From NCBI GenBank assembly GCA_963921795.1, contig OY997641.1, positions 72,344,272-72,408,271 on the forward strand: 64,000 bases of DNA. The letters run 5' to 3'. The notes below the pieces were generated by a model. The model had not been told where the DNA came from and made no database searches. It was given only the letters and a program-made list of their open reading frames with translations. Numbering within the stretch: the stretch's first letter is position 1; the number at the start of each line of letters is the position of its first letter. Shown here in pieces: positions 60,742 through 64,000 of the stretch. This DNA comes from Nannobrachium achirus (Eukaryota; Chordata; Actinopteri; Myctophiformes; Myctophidae). The position numbers and the translations under genes are program-made.

Positions 60742-61715
60742 TGATTGATTGATTGAAGACTTTATTAGAAGTCTGCATAGGAAAAGGTACAGTTTCATGA
60801 TGGTACAGTTCACTGGTACAAGGTCTACTAAAAGGAGATCCTAGAAAAGACTAAGCTTTGTAGTATATTCAGGGGTTCTGACTTGTCCACTTTCTCTCCA
60901 GCAGTGATGTGAGACGACACAATAAGAGATAAGAGACAATAGTCCAAGTTTCACTCGTCAAAGACAGAGCTGAGTTTTATTACCCACCACAGTTTATTAC
61001 AAAGCAGGTTGCCTTCGGTTCGCGGGCTAGTTGATCAAGGACCTGCTGTGTGGACCACGGATCGTTGACAAGAAGCCCTGATCTCCTCCGTTGGTCTCGT
61101 TTTATACTCCCAGTTCAACGGGTGTCTATTCACATGCACGTTAGCTGTGCGCGATGTGTGTGCGTGTTACCGTTGCCACAGAGTCTAGGAAATATTTACA
61201 TTAATGCAATTTATGTGACATGGGTCCTATAGAAGATGAACATATATGGAAATGGTAGCCTGTGAGATGAGACCAGATGTTCATGCAGTGGGCCTGATTC
61301 ATTAGTCAGTGTCCATTTTACGTGCGTCTCGCGTGCATGCCTTGTGCGCGTGCTACTAGTGTGTATGCGGTGTCTTCCGTCTGACCTCCGCACGCACCAG
61401 CCTCACGGATGTGTGTGTGTTCGGGTGCCTAACCAAATTTGGGAAGCTCAGAGTCTAATGAGAAAACAAGGGCTCCTGATAAGGTCCTGAGATGGGCCGC
61501 TGTGTGACAATTAGGAGGCTCATCAGCCATACTACCAGCCTAATGGGCTGTCGTGTGATGTGCAGAATGCACATCACGTACAGGATGTCCTCTCCGTGTG
61601 TACCAATATATTCTCATAGTCATATCCCTAATAAGTATGGCAATATTCTGCACTTATTTTCACAGGAAACCATTTAAGTATCTCATATAACACTGGATGA
61701 TAGACGAACTACGCA
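60742..61715 (-). mobile_element. LINE 3' end, inverted and interrupted
   Basis: ATTGATTGAAGACTTTATTA to GACTAAGCTT, then GGAAACC to TATCTCATATAACA, together are the complement of the LINE tail at 5905-6060. A solo LTR separates the two parts. Confidence 0.75.
60859..61652 (-). repeat. Probable solo LTR inside the LINE tail
   Basis: The insert is about 794 bp. Read on the minus strand it starts TGCAGAATATTG and ends ATATACTACA, with GTATAAAACGAG (TATA box, near 61104) followed by AATAAA-type signals near 60975-60995. The target duplication is short and imperfect (CTT). Confidence 0.6.
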
Positions 61716-61731
61716 ACCCTATCGGTTGGGG

Positions 61732-61894
61732 TTGTTTCGAGGTCCCATGCAGTAGACAGAGGCTAACCTGCCGACGCGAGTGATTGCTAACCTGCTCATG
61801 CAGGTGAATGCTAACCCAAAGCCTAAACCCTAACATTAAGCTTAATCCTAACCCCTACCCTTACCCTAACCAGACTACTGGGACCTCCAAACAA
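61732..61894. mobile_element. Short MITE with telomere-like core, second copy
   Basis: The ends TTGTTTCGAGGTCCCA and the complement of TTGTTTGGAGGTCCCAGTAG match the element at 34210. The core has CCTACCCTTACCCTAACC. A repeated AGGCTAACCTG segment makes it longer. Confidence 0.65.
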
Positions 61895-61978
61895 TAGAAA
61901 TATCGAGATTCTGCCTTTGGTTGGGCAGGTGTACGGCACTCTGAAATGGCCACTCTTTATTGAAAGATACGGAAGATA

Positions 61979-62292
61979 AGGGCAGCAGTGGCTCAGGGGT
62001 AGAGAAACCGTCATTTGAACACAGAGGGTTCCCGAAGGATTCCCAGTTTGATCCCGGACTCCCTCAGAGTTGGTGTTGAAGAGTCCTTGAGCAAGAACCC
62101 CTGGTTGCTCCCGATGAGCAGGTTGGTGCCTTGAATGGGTGAATGTAAATCTATGTAAAGCGCTGAACCCCTATCTGCTCCCAATAAGCAAGTTGGTGGC
62201 ATGGTTTCCTCCCCCATCTGTGTGTGAATGGGTGAAAGCAATGCACAATCTATGTAAAGCGCCTTAGATAAAGGCGCTATATACATTTACCA
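61979..62292 (+). mobile_element. tRNA-type SINE, second copy
   Basis: This is the same SINE as at 34434 without the 9-bp-duplication MITE. Its tail region is duplicated: TCTATGTAAAGCGC occurs near 62149 and 62249. Confidence 0.7.
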
Positions 62293-62465
62293 TACAACGG
62301 AAGCTTAACACACAAGGCCTTTATAAATAAATATAAGACAATGTTGCTCTCTACTAACTGCGAGAGATGGCCAACCCACCTTTTCATATAAATATGCAAG
62401 TCCTTACTCATGTCATATCCAATTCCATATCTTAATAAAGTCCTTATTATATTCCTTCATTGCAG

Positions 62466-62549
62466 ACCAGTGTGCAGAGTCCAGCCTGAAGGTGAAGATG
62501 AGTTGGAGTGTTTCTGTTAAACAGGAACCTGAAAACCACCTGGACATCA
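62466..62549 (+). CDS. Zinc-finger gene 3, exon 2
   Basis: An 84-nt exon lies between TTCATTGCAG and GTACGT. It encodes QCAESSLKVKMSWSV and VKQEPENHLDI. Phase 1 at both ends fits exon 1 at 48097 and exon 3 at 62791. Confidence 0.8.
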
Positions 62550-62562
62550 GTACGTTTCATGC

Positions 62563-62622
62563 CTTCTCTTCTCTTCTCTTCTCTTCTCTTCTCTTCTCTT
62601 CTCTTCTCTTCTCTTCTCTTCT
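62563..62622 (+). repeat. (CTTCT)n microsatellite in intron 2 of gene 3
   Basis: A pentanucleotide tract of about 60 bp, at the same site as in genes 1 and 2. Confidence 0.9.
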
Positions 62623-62790
62623 CTCGCTGTCTCTCTTACAGAGAATGTTTGCAGGAAATGGCTTTTTTTAATGCATGAGAATAGACTCATTATTTGGAAC
62701 TACCAAAGCTATAAAACAGAGGAAACGCTCCATAAAATAACAAAGTACAAATGTTTTTTTCTCTCATTTTATCTTTTTATTCTCCCCTAG

Positions 62791-64000
62791 ACTTCGGTTC
62801 CCTCCCTGTGTGTAAAGAGGAGCTTTTCCCTGAACATCAGGAGAGGAGTCCCAGTCTGGAGGAACCACAACCTCCACAGATTAAAGAGGAACAGGAGGAG
62901 CTTCTACAAGAGGAGGCTGATGGATCAACGTTGACATTACTAGCAGTGAAAAGTGAAGGTGATGATGAAAACAGAGAGACAGAGGCTGTAGCCAGCACCT
63001 CAACTGAACACATGAAAACACAAGCTGATGTAGAGGACTGTGGAACATCACAACCAATTAGTGGTGACCAGCTCCTCTCTCCACACTGTTCTCAATCTGA
63101 CGTCACTGAAGACAGTGATGAGTGGGAGGAGACCAGGGAAGGTCAGTCGGTTGTAAACACACTGGATTCACACAAGACACACAATGTGGAAGGACAAACA
63201 TTGTCTTTAAGCCACAAGCTGTCCCAGGATCTGCCATTGTCAAAACAAACTCACTCCAAGAACAGCCACACAGGGAAGAAAAGTTTTAGTTGTACGGTGT
63301 GTGGCGAAGGTCAGTCGGTTGTAAACACACTGGATTCACACAAGACACACAATGTGGAAGGACAAACATTGTCTTTAAGCCACAAGCTGTCCCAGGATCT
63401 GCCATTGTCAAAACAAACTCACTCCAAGAACAGCCACACAGGGAAGATAAGTTTTAGTTGTACGGTGTGTGGCAAAATGTTTAATCGCAAGGTACATCTG
63501 AAGAGGCACACAGTTGTTCATACAGGGGAAAAGCCCTTTACTTGTACAGTTTGTGGTAAAGGCTACGGTCAAAGTGTTCATTTAAAAACACACATGACGA
63601 CTCATACAGGGGAAAAACCCTTTACTTGTAGAGTTTGTGGTAAAGGCTACGGTCGACGTGATCATTTAAAAACACACATGATGACTCATACAGGGGAAAA
63701 ACCCTTTACTTGTAGAGTTTGTGGTAAAGGCTACAGTCGACGTGATCATTTAAAAACACACATGATGACTCATACAGGGGAAACACCCTTTGCTTGTACT
63801 GTTTGTGGTAAAGGCTACGGTCGAAGTGATCATTTAAAAACACACATGATGACTCATACAGGGGAAAAGCCCTTTACTTGTACAGTTTGTGGTAAAGCCT
63901 TTAGTAAAAGTGGTGATTTAAAAGTACACATGAGGATTCACACAGGTGAAAAACCGTTTACTTGTACAGTTTGTGGTAAAGGCTGTGGTCAGAGTGGTGA
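62791..64000 (+). CDS. C2H2 zinc-finger gene 3, exon 3 (runs off the window)
   Basis: The exon starts after CTCCCCTAG (N-F-G-S-L-P-V-C-K) and is open to the window end. The acidic linker is as in genes 1 and 2, with IKEE and VKSE motifs. At 63306 a 168-bp segment (63138-63305) is repeated in frame, leaving a finger cut after FSCTVCGE before the linker starts again. Six complete fingers follow from 63463: one KMF, four KGY (GQSVHLKTH, then three GRRDHLKTH- or GRSDHLKTH-like), one KAF (SKSGDLKVH). A seventh KGC finger is cut by the edge. One linker reads GETPF. DNA binding in the nucleus is expected; the target is unknown. Confidence 0.85.
63138..63473 (+). repeat. In-frame 168-bp tandem duplication within gene 3
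   Basis: GAAGGTCAGTCGGTTGTAAA starts both units (63138, 63306). They are near-identical to GTGTGTGGC. Each encodes 56 residues, so the frame is kept. Confidence 0.9.

Overview
The window looks like teleost fish chromosomal DNA. The evidence is short exons with GT-AG introns, DNA transposons and tRNA-type SINEs of the kinds common in fish, BEL/Pao and LINE retrotransposons, long dinucleotide tracts, and a tandem array of C2H2 zinc-finger genes with the acidic linkers typical of fish poly-zinc-finger proteins. The exact species cannot be read off the sequence; a clupeiform-like fish is only a guess.

The host content is a tandem array of three related C2H2 zinc-finger genes, all on the + strand. 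Gene 1 (exon 2 at 17651-17734, exon 3 at 17981-19575, 13 fingers) has no first exon in the window. Gene 2 (exons 33683-33899, 36306-36389, 36602-37518) is complete and encodes 405 residues with 5 fingers. Gene 3 (exons 48097-48313, 62466-62549, 62791 to beyond the window edge) has at least 6 complete fingers and an in-frame 168-bp internal duplication. Splice phases agree across all exons. Genes 2 and 3 lie in segmental copies starting at 31573 and 42478. Each copy carries a matching promoter-like block with CTCF-, NRF1- and ETS-type motifs.

Nearly everything else is transposon. Left end (1-3818): a BEL/Pao retrotransposon on the minus strand, with gag, the start of pol and a probable LTR. 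4512-8890: a 5'-truncated LINE with a nested MITE, a second MITE, and a long palindromic element with a TTAA-target MITE inside it. 8890-13275: a partial hAT transposase, then a teleost repeat holding a TTACAC-type minisatellite. 20029-28700: a hAT fragment, a nearly complete BED/hAT transposon broken by a MITE, and a 3.2-kb TTAA-target element. 38600-42450: TTAA, Tc1-like and other MITEs and a dimeric repeat. 44853-47639: a stack of transposons nested about five deep. 48569-50923: a small LTR retrotransposon with a proline-rich ORF. 53091-55747: a recent 1.3-kb tandem duplication. 60742-62292: a LINE tail, solo LTR, MITE and SINE inside intron 1 of gene 3.

Because the gene 2 and gene 3 units are paralogous, several insertions can be dated and bounded exactly by comparing filled and empty sites. 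The most intriguing unexplained element is a palindrome of about 56 bp, with arms beginning AAAATAGC and containing GATCTACAAGC, that recurs at about ten places, often inside unrelated MITEs.
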